Source: Maribacter_C sp947494565 (GTDB lineage Bacteria; Bacteroidota; Bacteroidia; Flavobacteriales; Flavobacteriaceae). From it: a stretch of DNA of 64,000 bases. The translations under genes were made by a program, and so were the position numbers. This document shows positions 7,624 to 16,753 of the stretch, one piece after another. The stretch spans positions 1 through 64,000 of the forward strand of contig NZ_JBLFEP010000004.1 of the NCBI RefSeq assembly GCF_047345415.1. Direction: 5' to 3'. The number at the start of each line of letters is the position of its first letter. Position 1 is the stretch's first letter. Under the pieces are notes generated by a model. The model was not told the origin of the DNA and made no database searches. It worked only from the letters and a program-made list of their open reading frames with translations.

Positions 7624-7697
7624 TCGGGATGACAGGATTTGAACCTGCGACCACTCGACCCCCAGCCGAGTGCGCTACCGGACTGCGCTACATCCCG
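7624..7697 (-). tRNA. tRNA-Pro (anticodon GGG)
   Basis: The 74-base minus-strand sequence folds as a cloverleaf: acceptor stem CGGGATG/CATCCCG, D-arm GCGCAGTCCGGTAGCGC, anticodon arm CTCGG-CTGGGGG-TCGAG with anticodon GGG, and T-arm GCAGGTTCAAATCCTGT. CCA is not encoded. Its 3' end faces the recombinase gene, making it the likely attachment site of a neighbouring integrated element, although a duplicated tRNA end was not found to the left within the window. Confidence 0.95.
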
Positions 7698-7937
7698 AAA
7701 TTAAAAAGAACATCTGAACATCCTTCCTAACCAATAGTTTCTCGCAACGAACCGAATACTACCTAGTGTAGTTTATCCTGAACGAAGTCGAAGGGCTACC
7801 TCCCGAAATAACAGCTGAAGCTGTAAATTCAAAAATTAAAGTTCCAAATTCCGATAGCCTTAGCATTCAAAATTGGATTGCAAAAATATAAAAGTTGAAC
7901 TGATGTCGTACTATCTTTTGATAAAAAATAATGGAAT

Positions 7938-8849
7938 CTAAAACAGACTGGCGATCCACTCATACATTCGCTCCGTCCACCCACTAAGATGTGGGTTTTT
8001 TCGTGCCAATGAAAAGCCATGGCCACCTTCTGGGTAAATATGCATCGTGGCCGGAACACCCTTTTCTTTAAGAGCGCTATAAAACAATAGACTATTCTCC
8101 ACCGGAACCGCCGTATCGTCCGTGGCATGAAACAAAAAAGTCGGCGGAGTACTTTCCGTTACGCGCTTCTCATTCGAAAAATGATCTACAAGGGCCGCAT
8201 CAGGGCTTTCCCCGATTAAATTTGTTTTAGAACCGCCATGGGTCATGGCCCCAAAAGAAATGACCGGATACCCCAAAGCCATAAAGTCAGGCCGCGCACT
8301 TTGGGTATCTATAGCATCTATAGGCGTATAGACCTTTTCGTCAAAATGTGTTCCTAAGGTCGAAGCCAAATGTCCACCCGCCGAAAAGCCTATAATACCT
8401 ATCCTATCGTCTTTAATGTGCCATTCCTCTGCCCTACTCCGTACCATACGTAAAGCCCGCTGCGCATCAATTAATGGTACATTGTGCTTATCTGTTTGCG
8501 AGTTGGAAGAAGGCAAACGATATTTGACCACAATACCTGCAATACCCTTTCCGTTCAAGAATTTGGCGATATCGGTCCCTTCCCAATCATAGGCCAAAAT
8601 GCCATATCCCCCGCCAGGGAAAATCAAGACCGCCTCACCCGTTGCATTCGATGCCGCAGGTAAATAGACTTCGATGGTCGGTTCTTGAACCTTACTAATA
8701 CGTAGTATTCCATTTTGTTCATGTACTTCCTTCTCATCAGAAGCAATACGATTGGGGATTTTATCTTTGGGCCATAAGGGTAGAAGGGTATCTTGTGCCA
8801 TGAGTTGATTCATAAAAATAAGGGATATGATAAGAGCTATGTATTTCAT
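7938..8849 (-). CDS. secreted alpha/beta hydrolase (carbohydrate esterase-like)
   Basis: The start at 8849 (MKYIALIISLIFMNQLMAQ) gives a signal peptide; the frame is open further upstream but that part has no signal. The 303-residue protein has an oxyanion motif FPGGGY, the nucleophile elbow GFSAGGH, an acid in HATDDTAVP and the histidine in EGGHGF, as in the BD-FAE/xylan esterase group that removes acyl groups from plant or algal glycans. It follows the VanX-like gene by 13 bases and is the last gene of a minus-strand operon with the DUF5060 protein. The substrate is not evident. Confidence 0.85.
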   Translation of the reverse strand: MKYIALIISLIFMNQLMAQDTLLPLWPKDKIPNRIASDEKEVHEQNGILRISKVQEPTIEVYLPAASNATGEAVLIFPGGGYGILAYDWEGTDIAKFLNGKGIAGIVVKYRLPSSNSQTDKHNVPLIDAQRALRMVRSRAEEWHIKDDRIGIIGFSAGGHLASTLGTHFDEKVYTPIDAIDTQSARPDFMALGYPVISFGAMTHGGSKTNLIGESPDAALVDHFSNEKRVTESTPPTFLFHATDDTAVPVENSLLFYSALKEKGVPATMHIYPEGGHGFSLARKNPHLSGWTERMYEWIASLF

Positions 8850-8862
8850 ACTATGTTTTATT

Positions 8863-9603
8863 TTATTCACATTTCCACTTGAAATTGGCAATAGGATCTT
8901 TATGGGCACCTTGCAGATTGTAGTGCCACCATTCGGTTCTTGTGGACCAAAACCCATGCTTTTCCATGGTCTCCTTTAAAAGCTTTCGATTGTCGAGTAT
9001 CTCCTGGGGCAAATCGAAATTATCATGGTAGGCGCGCTTTCCGAAAAAATCGAAGTCGGTGCCCATATTCAACTCCTCCCCTTCCAAAGTCACCAAAGTA
9101 ATATCTACGGCGCCTCCTTTATTGTGTATAGACCCCTTCACTGGATTGGCCACATATTGCGGATTCGGAACGATTTCCCACATTTTATACTGCACCGAAT
9201 TAGGTCGGTAACAATCGTAGAACTTGATTTTCACACCCTTGCTTCGAAACTCCGCATTGGCAACCAAGAGAGCCCTTACGGTCTTTACGCGGGTATAGCA
9301 TTCCGCACAGTCGTAGACCTTAGCCTTCAGAAAATTGTTTTCCGTCGCATAGCGCATATCATAGGCAAAACCATCGCTGAAATCAGCGAGACGTACAAAG
9401 GTGGAATCCGCTAGACCTTCTATGGACCGCAACGTTTTTTCGGGTTGTCGTTTCTTTTCAAAAATAGTATCTAAAACCTCGTTGACTTTGCTTGACCGTT
9501 GCTCTGGAGCGTTTTCATTTTCAGATTCGGTTTTTTGTTTGCAAGACTGCAACAGCATAAACACCATACCTAAAATCAGCATTACAATTCGCATTGTGGT
9601 CAT
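8863..9603 (-). CDS. D-Ala-D-Ala dipeptidase-like lipoprotein (VanX family, M15D)
   Basis: The 246-residue protein starts with a lipoprotein signal (LILGMVFMLLQSC) and carries the zinc peptidase motifs of family M15D: SIHNKGGAVD (first His and Asp ligands) and EWWHY (catalytic Glu and last His), with CYRP upstream. These enzymes cut D-Ala-D-Ala; in an envelope-anchored form outside vancomycin clusters the role is probably peptidoglycan recycling or use of murein fragments. Its ATG overlaps the stop of the serine hydrolase gene (ATGA), so the genes are translationally coupled. Confidence 0.85.
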   Translation of the reverse strand: MTTMRIVMLILGMVFMLLQSCKQKTESENENAPEQRSSKVNEVLDTIFEKKRQPEKTLRSIEGLADSTFVRLADFSDGFAYDMRYATENNFLKAKVYDCAECYTRVKTVRALLVANAEFRSKGVKIKFYDCYRPNSVQYKMWEIVPNPQYVANPVKGSIHNKGGAVDITLVTLEGEELNMGTDFDFFGKRAYHDNFDLPQEILDNRKLLKETMEKHGFWSTRTEWWHYNLQGAHKDPIANFKWKCE

Positions 9604-10721
9604 TTTTCAATGGCCAGGGCCATTCGTTTAAAAAATTCATTGTAGACAAAAGGTTTGCCCTTGGCGGGGTTGCCATCTTCGCCTCGTCGTACAAAAACCA
9701 GGTCCCATTCCGGAATAACAAAACACATATTGTTATGCAGACCGCTAGCATAGTAAAGTGATTTGGGGGCGTCGGGCATATGGTATTTTCCTGTAGGCAT
9801 CATTCCGTTGACCCACCAATTATAGCCATAGCACCCGCGACCATCTACATTTTTTCGATCCGTATCGGCCACCCTATCGGTGTCTACCTGATTCGAAGTC
9901 GCTTTTTTGATCCAATACCGCGATAACAGTTGCTTGCCCTTCCAGTGCCCCTCGTTGAGATAAAGATGGCCGAAACGAGCTAATTGTTCCGCATTGATCA
10001 GCACCCCTGTACATCCGTTGTTTATAGGAATGCCGTCTACCTCTCCTTCCGTGACCCATTCGTATTCCCCAAGACCGATGGCACTACCGATATGCTCATC
10101 GAATACTTCCTTCAAAGTCTTTTGGGCCTTCATAGTCAGTAGGCGTCCGAACATCATCTGTGCCTCATCCCAATACGCATATGCACTTCCTGGCTCGAAC
10201 AAGGGCTCATCAATGGCATACGGGGTCCACGACCAGTCTTCACTAGGTTCATTCCACCGGCTTACACCCATACCGCTGTAACCCGAGGTCATACTGGCAA
10301 AGTGTCTTAGCTTTGCATCGGGATATAACATTTCCATTTCAGGATCGATCTCTGCGGCTTTGGTATAGGTATGCGCGATATCAAAATCGCTGAGGAGGCC
10401 AAGGACACTACTAGTAAATGATTTGCTTGAGGAATAGATGTTGTGCTTCTTGTAAATACTATCCCCTTGATAGATAACATACCCCTTTCTGACAATAAAG
10501 ACCTCGTCCAAGCCGTCTTCTCCTGATTCGCCCTTGAGATAGTCCAAGGCTTGTTGAAGTTTGTGGGAATCTACCCCAAGCTCTTCAGGCAGTCGCTCTT
10601 CCCAGATCTCCCCTGGAAAAACAACAGGAATATAGTTCGATTCCTCCGAGCACGCCAACATCAAGAACACTATTGCCCCAATCACTAAACTCCCCGGCCA
10701 TTTCATACGATTTTCCTTCAT
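9600..10721 (-). CDS. serine hydrolase lipoprotein, beta-lactamase-like
   Basis: The 373-residue protein has a lipobox (IVFLMLACSE) and the SxxK motif in YSSSKSFTSS; the second motif reads YWDE rather than the usual YxN, and a SGLHNN segment near the C-terminus may take the place of HxG. Class C beta-lactamase-like hydrolases of this sort are frequent in Bacteroidota glycan loci and act as esterases or peptidases. It overlaps both neighbours by four bases (ATGA), between the DUF5060 gene and the VanX-like gene. The substrate is unknown. Confidence 0.8.
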   Translation of the reverse strand: MKENRMKWPGSLVIGAIVFLMLACSEESNYIPVVFPGEIWEERLPEELGVDSHKLQQALDYLKGESGEDGLDEVFIVRKGYVIYQGDSIYKKHNIYSSSKSFTSSVLGLLSDFDIAHTYTKAAEIDPEMEMLYPDAKLRHFASMTSGYSGMGVSRWNEPSEDWSWTPYAIDEPLFEPGSAYAYWDEAQMMFGRLLTMKAQKTLKEVFDEHIGSAIGLGEYEWVTEGEVDGIPINNGCTGVLINAEQLARFGHLYLNEGHWKGKQLLSRYWIKKATSNQVDTDRVADTDRKNVDGRGCYGYNWWVNGMMPTGKYHMPDAPKSLYYASGLHNNMCFVIPEWDLVFVRRGEDGNPAKGKPFVYNEFFKRMALAIEK

Positions 10722-12565
10722 TGGCTTTTACCTATAAGTATCACCCAGTCTTTGTTCTTCTCGCCATTATATGCGGAAAGTTCAACACTATTGGGTTTTG
10801 TTATTTTCCAACCTTCATTCTGTCTATCAAGTAGTTTTCCACCTGCCATAGGGTCAAAAAAAGCAATGGAATAGGTACCATCACCTATTTGCAAATCGGT
10901 CGTCTCACCTTTGGGCAAGTATACTACATAAATTTCATCTTTTTTTGCGAAACAGAAGGCCTTTTTATTGCTGAGCAGGTTATCGCGGCATTCCATCTCA
11001 TCATAAGGAAGGTGATTTTCAAAAAAGTCTTTCGCAATGGTACTGATAGCCCACCATTTGTCACGCGCCCTGAAGTTCTCGGCTGCCATATCGTTATTTG
11101 GTGTATCCAATCCCCCGAAATACCATGAATTTCCTGCGCTACCGGCCATCAAACTACCCCAAAGACTAGTGCGCATGACTTGTGCATAATTATTGTTCGA
11201 AGCGGTATCAGTGGTAATTCCGATATCCCAATGTCCGATTTCATCCAAGTAGGTAACCCAGGGTCTATTGTTTTTTCTAGAGAGGTTTCGCCATTTCAAT
11301 ACTTCAGTGTGTACCTCGGTCGTATCATACATTTGTAAGGAAGGAATTTCAAAATCCTTAAAGCCCAACAAGGGGGTCAGCGTCTCTTTAATCGGATCTA
11401 AGGGCCTTCCCTGAAATCGTTCTCCGGTAATGCGCACATGGTTATGCACGGCAATCGGGTGATTGTAAGGATCGATACTACGTATATATGAAGCGTAGCT
11501 TTTTAATTGTTCAGGGGTTCTATTGGTTTCTTCCCCTAAATTCCAGACCACTCCCAAATGATGCCCGAATCGAGCGACGAGCTCTTTATAATAAAGCTTA
11601 CGTTCAAGTCCCAATTCGCCTTTGTTCAAAATGGTGTCGTTCTCGGTCTCTTGTGTAAAAAGGTTCATCGCCATACCCAATCCGTCCATATGGGTGAACA
11701 CTTTTTCCCATTGGGCCAGTTTACTGACATCATACCGCCGTTGCTCAAAAGGGTCGATCCACGGCCATATATTATCTCCATCACCATGTTCGTTCATGAC
11801 CAGGAAATAAAGACTGTTCATTCCTTTGGAAGCGAGATAATTCAATGCCCCGATAATCGCTTTGCCCTTTCCATCGGCCCAGGTAGGGTCACCGGATTTC
11901 CAATCTTTTCGATGATCAGGATACTCATGTAATCCGTTGTTCAGTGTAGGGGTATATGCCCCCTCTTTCTTAACGGTACCATCGAATTCGTAATAGGCCA
12001 AGAACGTTTCCGGACTACCTACGCCGTTCTTTAAAAAAGCCTTTCCCGTTTCGGACGCTCGCAAGTAGTGGTCTTCTACATAGGCCAACTTTCCGGTACC
12101 ATAAAAACCGTTGGCGGTACTATCAGCCTCGGTAACCTCAAAATCTCCGGATACCTTCCAAAGAGTATTTCCTTTTTCAGGTTCAACGAAAGGAGTGACC
12201 GTAATATCCTCGCCCTGCATCAGATAGGCATCGAATTTCCAGATTCCTGTTTTGTTCGGGGAAAATTTTGCGCGCCATTTGTTTCCCGATACGGCACTTG
12301 TATTTTCCGCATCCCCGTCGGCCGCAAAATACCCTAGTACGGGAAGTTGCTCATCCCCGTTCGAAAAGCGAACCAAAAGGCTATACTCCAAAAAAGGGTT
12401 GATACTATCCGTTTCGGAGACTTGTGGACCATCGAAAGTCAGCGTAATAGGCTGCCATTTTTTTTGACTGCCATTTAAAACAAAATTGTTTTTTTCTTCG
12501 GAACAACTGCAGATTATCAGGGACAGGGTAATGAAAAAGACCCTCAGGCACTTAAAATAATACAT
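10718..12565 (-). CDS. DUF5060-domain putative glycoside hydrolase, lipoprotein
   Basis: The 615-residue protein starts with a lipoprotein signal (FFITLSLIICSCSE) and an N-terminal beta-sandwich of DUF5060 type (WQPITLTFDGPQVSE through about 145). A TIM-barrel-like region follows with YLASKGMNSLYFLVMNEHGD, GVVWNLGEETNR (a GEE pair placed like an acid/base at the end of strand 4) and VTYLDEIGHW (possible nucleophile). The fold and catalytic assignment are inferred from these patterns. It is the first gene of the operon and has a well-formed promoter 28 bases upstream. The target polysaccharide is unknown. Confidence 0.7.
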   Translation of the reverse strand: MYYFKCLRVFFITLSLIICSCSEEKNNFVLNGSQKKWQPITLTFDGPQVSETDSINPFLEYSLLVRFSNGDEQLPVLGYFAADGDAENTSAVSGNKWRAKFSPNKTGIWKFDAYLMQGEDITVTPFVEPEKGNTLWKVSGDFEVTEADSTANGFYGTGKLAYVEDHYLRASETGKAFLKNGVGSPETFLAYYEFDGTVKKEGAYTPTLNNGLHEYPDHRKDWKSGDPTWADGKGKAIIGALNYLASKGMNSLYFLVMNEHGDGDNIWPWIDPFEQRRYDVSKLAQWEKVFTHMDGLGMAMNLFTQETENDTILNKGELGLERKLYYKELVARFGHHLGVVWNLGEETNRTPEQLKSYASYIRSIDPYNHPIAVHNHVRITGERFQGRPLDPIKETLTPLLGFKDFEIPSLQMYDTTEVHTEVLKWRNLSRKNNRPWVTYLDEIGHWDIGITTDTASNNNYAQVMRTSLWGSLMAGSAGNSWYFGGLDTPNNDMAAENFRARDKWWAISTIAKDFFENHLPYDEMECRDNLLSNKKAFCFAKKDEIYVVYLPKGETTDLQIGDGTYSIAFFDPMAGGKLLDRQNEGWKITKPNSVELSAYNGEKNKDWVILIGKSQ

Positions 12566-12592
12566 TTGGTGGTCATTCGGTTTATACGGTTT

Positions 12593-12624
12593 TGAAGATA
12601 GTCAGATTTCTTCTCTGGTCAAAA
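12593..12624 (-). promoter_or_regulatory. Bacteroidota-type promoter of the DUF5060 operon
   Basis: On the minus strand a -33 element TTTTG (12624-12620) is followed after 19 bases by TATCTTCA (12600-12593), close to the TTTG-N19-TAnnTTTG consensus of the Bacteroidota housekeeping sigma factor. The start codon follows 27 bases later. The 12566-12700 gap also has to hold the promoter for the divergent sulfatase, which I could not define. Confidence 0.45.
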
Positions 12625-12700
12625 CCACGGCCATTTAAAACTTCGATTTGGCGTTGTACCGGAATTTTAAGACTTTTAGAATGTCCGCTAAAAACCATTT

Positions 12701-14524
12701 ATGAAAACAACGCCTTTTGAAACCGCTATCGCTTTAAAGTGTTTTCACATTCGCAAGACGCTTCTATTCATTGCATTCGGTATCGTTCTAGGTTGCAAAC
12801 AAAAGAATCCGTCCGACACGGCATCAAAAAGTGGGGTCGATACCAAACCCAATATCATCTTGATCATGGCCGATGATCAGGGTTGGGGCGATTTGAGTTA
12901 TACCGGTAATACCAACCTCAATACCCCCCATATCGATGCGCTGGCCGAAAATGGGATTTCTTTCGAGAATTTCTATGTACAACCGGTATGCTCTCCCACC
13001 CGAGCGGAATTATTGACCGGTCGCTACTCTGGTCGACTGGGCGTGTACCGCACATCGGCCGGTGGCGAACGAATGAACCTTGGGGAAACTACCATAGCGG
13101 AAATCTTAAAGGAAACAGGTTACAAAACGGCTGCCTATGGCAAGTGGCACAATGGCATGCAGGCCCCTTATCACCCAAATTCAAGAGGTTTCGATGATTA
13201 CTACGGTTTCGCTTCAGGGCATTGGGGCAACTACTTTAGCCCCATGCTCGAACATAACGGAAAAATTGTCAAGGGTAACGGATTTTTGGTCGATGATCTT
13301 ACAGACCATGGACTTGAGTTCATCGAGAAGAACAGAGACCAACCTTTCTTCCTGTATTTACCGCTAAATACGCCTCATAGCCCAATGCAGGTCCCGGAGG
13401 AGTATTGGAACTCTTTTAAGGATAAAGACCTAAAACTAAGGTATGGAGGTCAAGAAACGGAAAATGAAAATTTCACAAAGGCGGCACTAGCCATGGTCAC
13501 AAACATCGACCACAATGTGGGTCGGATTACAAGTAAGCTCAAGGCACTCGATCTCGAACAACGCACCATAGTGATTTATCTTTCCGATAATGGACCAAAT
13601 GGATGGCGCTATAATGGAGGCATGCGCGGTCGAAAAGGTTCAACGGATGAAGGTGGGGTGCGCTCCCCTTTCTTCATGCAATGGAAGGGTCACCTCAGCT
13701 CAGGAAAAAAGATAACTGAAATTGCCGGAGCTATCGATCTATTGCCCACATTGGCAAGTCTGACTGGAACGGAAGCCAAAACAAAGAAACCCGTTGATGG
13801 ACGGGATTTGAGTCCCTTACTTTTTGAAACCGATACGGAATGGAAAAAAAGAACATTGTTCAATTACTGGAATGGCAAAACGAGCCTTCGCACCCAAGAG
13901 TATCGTTTGGATCATGAGAATCGACTATATGCAATGAACGAAGATCGTGGGCAGACCATCGATATCTCGAAAAGCTCTCCCAAGGTGACCGATTCGCTGA
14001 TCGCAACCAAAACTGCGTGGTTAGCAACAATTGCCCCACCTAAAAAAGATGACAGACCATTTACGCTTGGACATCCCGATTACATATACACGCAAATTCC
14101 TGCACGTGACGGTATTCCGCATGGCAAGATCGAACGAAGCAATCAGCATCCGAACAATACATTTTTTACCCATTGGACGAGCACCAAGGATTCCGTAGTC
14201 TGGGATGTCGAAGTACTAGCAAGTGGGACTTTTGAAGTGGAACTCTACTATACGATGAAACCAGAAAATGCGGGAGTAGCCGTTCAATTATCACATGGGC
14301 ACAGCACTCTGGTCACACGGATAGTAGAACCACATGACCCTCCATTAACCGGAATGGAGGACGATCGTGATGCGCGAATAGAATCGTATGTCAAAGATTT
14401 TCGTCCCAAGGTTCTGGGATCCATAAAACTTCAGAAAGGAAGAAACCCCTTAACGCTTAAAATACCACATATGGACCATGACGGCGGAATCGATGTACGC
14501 CTCTTGATGTTTAGACGCCTATAG
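12701..14524 (+). CDS. S1 family sulfatase, lipoprotein, with C-terminal extra domain
   Basis: The 607-residue protein has a lipobox (GIVLGCKQ), metal-binding IIMADDQGWGD, and the formylglycine signature CSPTR with Cys97, followed by AELLTGR, GKWH and LSDNGP. After the sulfatase core (to about 440) a further beta-rich domain begins (about 460-607), perhaps for sugar binding. Type I sulfatases remove ester sulfate from algal polysaccharides in the periplasm; the Cys must be oxidised by a maturase not encoded here. It is transcribed divergently from the DUF5060 operon. The sulfate position attacked cannot be read from the sequence. Confidence 0.9.
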   Translation: MKTTPFETAIALKCFHIRKTLLFIAFGIVLGCKQKNPSDTASKSGVDTKPNIILIMADDQGWGDLSYTGNTNLNTPHIDALAENGISFENFYVQPVCSPTRAELLTGRYSGRLGVYRTSAGGERMNLGETTIAEILKETGYKTAAYGKWHNGMQAPYHPNSRGFDDYYGFASGHWGNYFSPMLEHNGKIVKGNGFLVDDLTDHGLEFIEKNRDQPFFLYLPLNTPHSPMQVPEEYWNSFKDKDLKLRYGGQETENENFTKAALAMVTNIDHNVGRITSKLKALDLEQRTIVIYLSDNGPNGWRYNGGMRGRKGSTDEGGVRSPFFMQWKGHLSSGKKITEIAGAIDLLPTLASLTGTEAKTKKPVDGRDLSPLLFETDTEWKKRTLFNYWNGKTSLRTQEYRLDHENRLYAMNEDRGQTIDISKSSPKVTDSLIATKTAWLATIAPPKKDDRPFTLGHPDYIYTQIPARDGIPHGKIERSNQHPNNTFFTHWTSTKDSVVWDVEVLASGTFEVELYYTMKPENAGVAVQLSHGHSTLVTRIVEPHDPPLTGMEDDRDARIESYVKDFRPKVLGSIKLQKGRNPLTLKIPHMDHDGGIDVRLLMFRRL

Positions 14525-14599
14525 CCCCCCAATCAGCATACCATCAGCCGGTTTTACATTTTAAGGAGTTCCCTTTCGAAGTCCAATAGAAATCAAAAA

Positions 14600-14625
14600 A
14601 ACTATCTGCCCTAAAGCAGATAGTT
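14600..14625 (-). terminator. terminator of the blaI-blaR1-like operon
   Basis: A perfect 10-bp stem AACTATCTGC/GCAGATAGTT with loop CCTAAA; on the minus strand it is followed by TTTTTGATTT. It lies 28 bases beyond the stop of the ankyrin sensor gene. Read on the plus strand it could also stop transcripts of the sulfatase gene, though the T run is weaker there. Confidence 0.8.
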
Positions 14626-14652
14626 CACACTAGTTTCATAGTATCTTTAAAA

Positions 14653-16368
14653 TTAGTCGATCGCCCCTTTTTTTACAAGGTAGTCAACCACGGCTTCATG
14701 CCCTTTCCTCTTTGCCATTTGAAGTGCTGTACGCACGCGAATACTTCCATCCCTCAGTTCTTCCTTACATACTTTATTCACATCAGCGCCTTGCGCAACG
14801 AGGAACTTGACAACGTCCAAATGCCCCTGTTCACTGGCGTTGATCAGCGGTGTTTCATCCCCGGGTACTTCGGTATTGACCTTGGCCCCTTTGTTCATAA
14901 GAAACTTCACTACATCTAAACTACCGCGTTTCGAGGCCATAATCAGCGGATTTCCATCTCCTTCAACAGACATATTTACATCCGCACCCAAGTCAACAAG
15001 TACGTTGACCATTTCAAGATTCCCTGTTTTAGCTGCCTGGATCAGGGCACTTCCGTCACCCGGAAATTTTGTGTTGACATTGGCTCCTTGACGTATTAAA
15101 AGCCGTACCAACTTGACATTACCTTTCCTAGCGGCCATCCATAAAGGGTAACCGTCTGCATCGGTACCCAGATTCGCATCAGCTCCTTTTTCCATTAACA
15201 ATTCCGCTATGTTAAAATGCTCACTTCGGATTGCCATGGTCAAAGGCGTACCTTCACCGCGCTGCATCAGATTGACGTCGGCCCCATTTTTCAGCATTCG
15301 CTCTACTGCCGTATAATCGCCATGTCGCACGGCTCTTAACAAAGGATTGAGATCATCGTCATACTCCTTTTCATAATTATTGTCTTCCTCCGCATCGCGA
15401 TAGACTTCTTCCTTTGGCTCTTGTGCCTGCAAAACCGAGGGTTGATTCAACACCAAGAGGATTGCAAATAAGAGCGGTGCGACAAAGGCATACTTCCAAT
15501 AACTGTTACTGTTTGATTTCTGTTTGTTCATCATGATGATTCGTTTTTTGATTAATGATTGATTATAATTTGAAACTAGGGCATTTGTCTTTTTAAGGCT
15601 AGCGATATTCAAGAGGTTCATTTGATAGGTTTCTGAGGCCACTTTGTTCGATTCTAGCAAAATGGCATCGGTCTGGTATTCGATATTCTTTTCAACTTCC
15701 CTACGGTACAGCCAGGCCAGGGGATTAAACCAAAGGATTATAATGGCCACCTCGGCAAGCAGTAGGTCAAGGGAATGGCGCTTTTGTACGTGAATCTTTT
15801 CATGCTCAATAATCTGCTCGTAGGTGTTCCAGTCATAGGCATCGGGATTGATAAAAATATACTTGAAAAAAGAACAAGGTTCCGTTTCTTCCGATTGATT
15901 CAGAATACGGGCGTTACCATCGACTAGGCGGTCTTTGCTTTTACGTATTCGCATGAAAATCCCTAGTAATTGTGTTAGGAAATTCAAGGAAAGTACAATG
16001 AAACCGAAACCGTACAACAGTCCGATCCAGTACCATACCCCGCGTTTGTTCCGCGTAATTTGGAGCGCATTATTATCCGTAGTTCCGTCAATTTCAGAAT
16101 CCGCAGCAGGACTATGGATTTCCTCATTTTGCTGCGATGGAAGATCTATGAGCATAGTTTGCTTGGGTGCGGAGAGCACTTTATCCACAATTCCCTGATG
16201 ATCCATAAGCTCGGGAAGCGTAAGGAACGGTAAAGAGAATGTCAACAGTAACCCCAATAGCAAATAGTATCTATTGAGCGTGAAAAAGCTTTCCTTCTGA
16301 AGAAAAAGCTTATAAAACATAAGTAGCACGGAAAGCACTATGGCCGACTTGAAAAGAAACAGCATCAT
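14653..16368 (-). CDS. M56 (BlaR1-like) sensor metallopeptidase with periplasmic ankyrin repeats
   Basis: Residues 1-330 look like BlaR1/MecR1: transmembrane helices near 1-20, 32-50, 108-130 and 300-318, and a cytoplasmic zinc protease motif HEKIH at 189-193. Instead of the penicillin-binding sensor domain, the part after the last helix (from about 340) holds seven ankyrin repeats, each with a TPLxxA-like start (NPLLRAV, TPLTMAI, YPLWMAA, SALIQAA, NPLIMAS, TPLINAS, TALQMAK). Ligand binding by the repeats would be passed to the protease, which cleaves the BlaI repressor encoded just upstream (4-bp overlap). The signal is unknown, but a protein or peptide ligand seems likelier than a beta-lactam. 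Confidence 0.85.
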   Translation of the reverse strand: MMLFLFKSAIVLSVLLMFYKLFLQKESFFTLNRYYLLLGLLLTFSLPFLTLPELMDHQGIVDKVLSAPKQTMLIDLPSQQNEEIHSPAADSEIDGTTDNNALQITRNKRGVWYWIGLLYGFGFIVLSLNFLTQLLGIFMRIRKSKDRLVDGNARILNQSEETEPCSFFKYIFINPDAYDWNTYEQIIEHEKIHVQKRHSLDLLLAEVAIIILWFNPLAWLYRREVEKNIEYQTDAILLESNKVASETYQMNLLNIASLKKTNALVSNYNQSLIKKRIIMMNKQKSNSNSYWKYAFVAPLLFAILLVLNQPSVLQAQEPKEEVYRDAEEDNNYEKEYDDDLNPLLRAVRHGDYTAVERMLKNGADVNLMQRGEGTPLTMAIRSEHFNIAELLMEKGADANLGTDADGYPLWMAARKGNVKLVRLLIRQGANVNTKFPGDGSALIQAAKTGNLEMVNVLVDLGADVNMSVEGDGNPLIMASKRGSLDVVKFLMNKGAKVNTEVPGDETPLINASEQGHLDVVKFLVAQGADVNKVCKEELRDGSIRVRTALQMAKRKGHEAVVDYLVKKGAID

Positions 16369-16745
16369 GACTTCTTCGATTTAATAAGGGCAATAAGCTC
16401 CTGAATTTCTTGGTCCGACAAGTCTTCCTGTTTCGCGAAATGCGCCATCATCTTCGGTAGGGAGTTCCCGAAATATTTCTTCTGCATCGCCTTCACTTCC
16501 ACTTGTCGATAGGTCTCCATCTTGATTTTAGCACTGTATTGATCGGTATTCCCCATTTTTACAGAGGTCAAAAAACCCTTTTTGACCAAAATCTTCACAA
16601 TGGTCGCTACCGAATTGTAATGTGGTTTCGGATCTGGAAGTTGGTCCACAATATCGCGAATGAACACGGGTTCGGTTTGCCAAACCAACTGCATAATCTG
16701 GTCTTCTCTTTCCGTCAATTTTTTCATTGGACTAGTCTTTTTCAT
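16365..16745 (-). CDS. BlaI/MecI/CopY-family repressor
   Basis: The 126-residue winged-helix protein has the family pattern LTEREDQIMQLVWQTEPVFI, HYNSVATIVKILVKKGFL, and a C-terminal dimerisation helix (DLSDQEIQELIALIKS). Such repressors bind TACTA/TAGTA palindromes and are inactivated by cleavage by the partner M56 protease. Two matching palindromes lie within 45 bases upstream of the start. The start at 16745 is the longest; Met7 (16727) is also possible. It overlaps the sensor gene by ATGA, so the two form an operon. Confidence 0.92.
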   Translation of the reverse strand: MKKTSPMKKLTEREDQIMQLVWQTEPVFIRDIVDQLPDPKPHYNSVATIVKILVKKGFLTSVKMGNTDQYSAKIKMETYRQVEVKAMQKKYFGNSLPKMMAHFAKQEDLSDQEIQELIALIKSKKS

Positions 16746-16753
16746 TACAATAC

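Noticed and set aside
7760..7800. A segment CCTGAACGAAGTCGAAGGGC as a regulatory element
   Set aside because: Sequences of this type are scattered widely through many bacterial genomes and nothing ties this copy to a gene; the 7698-7937 gap holds nothing else I can support.
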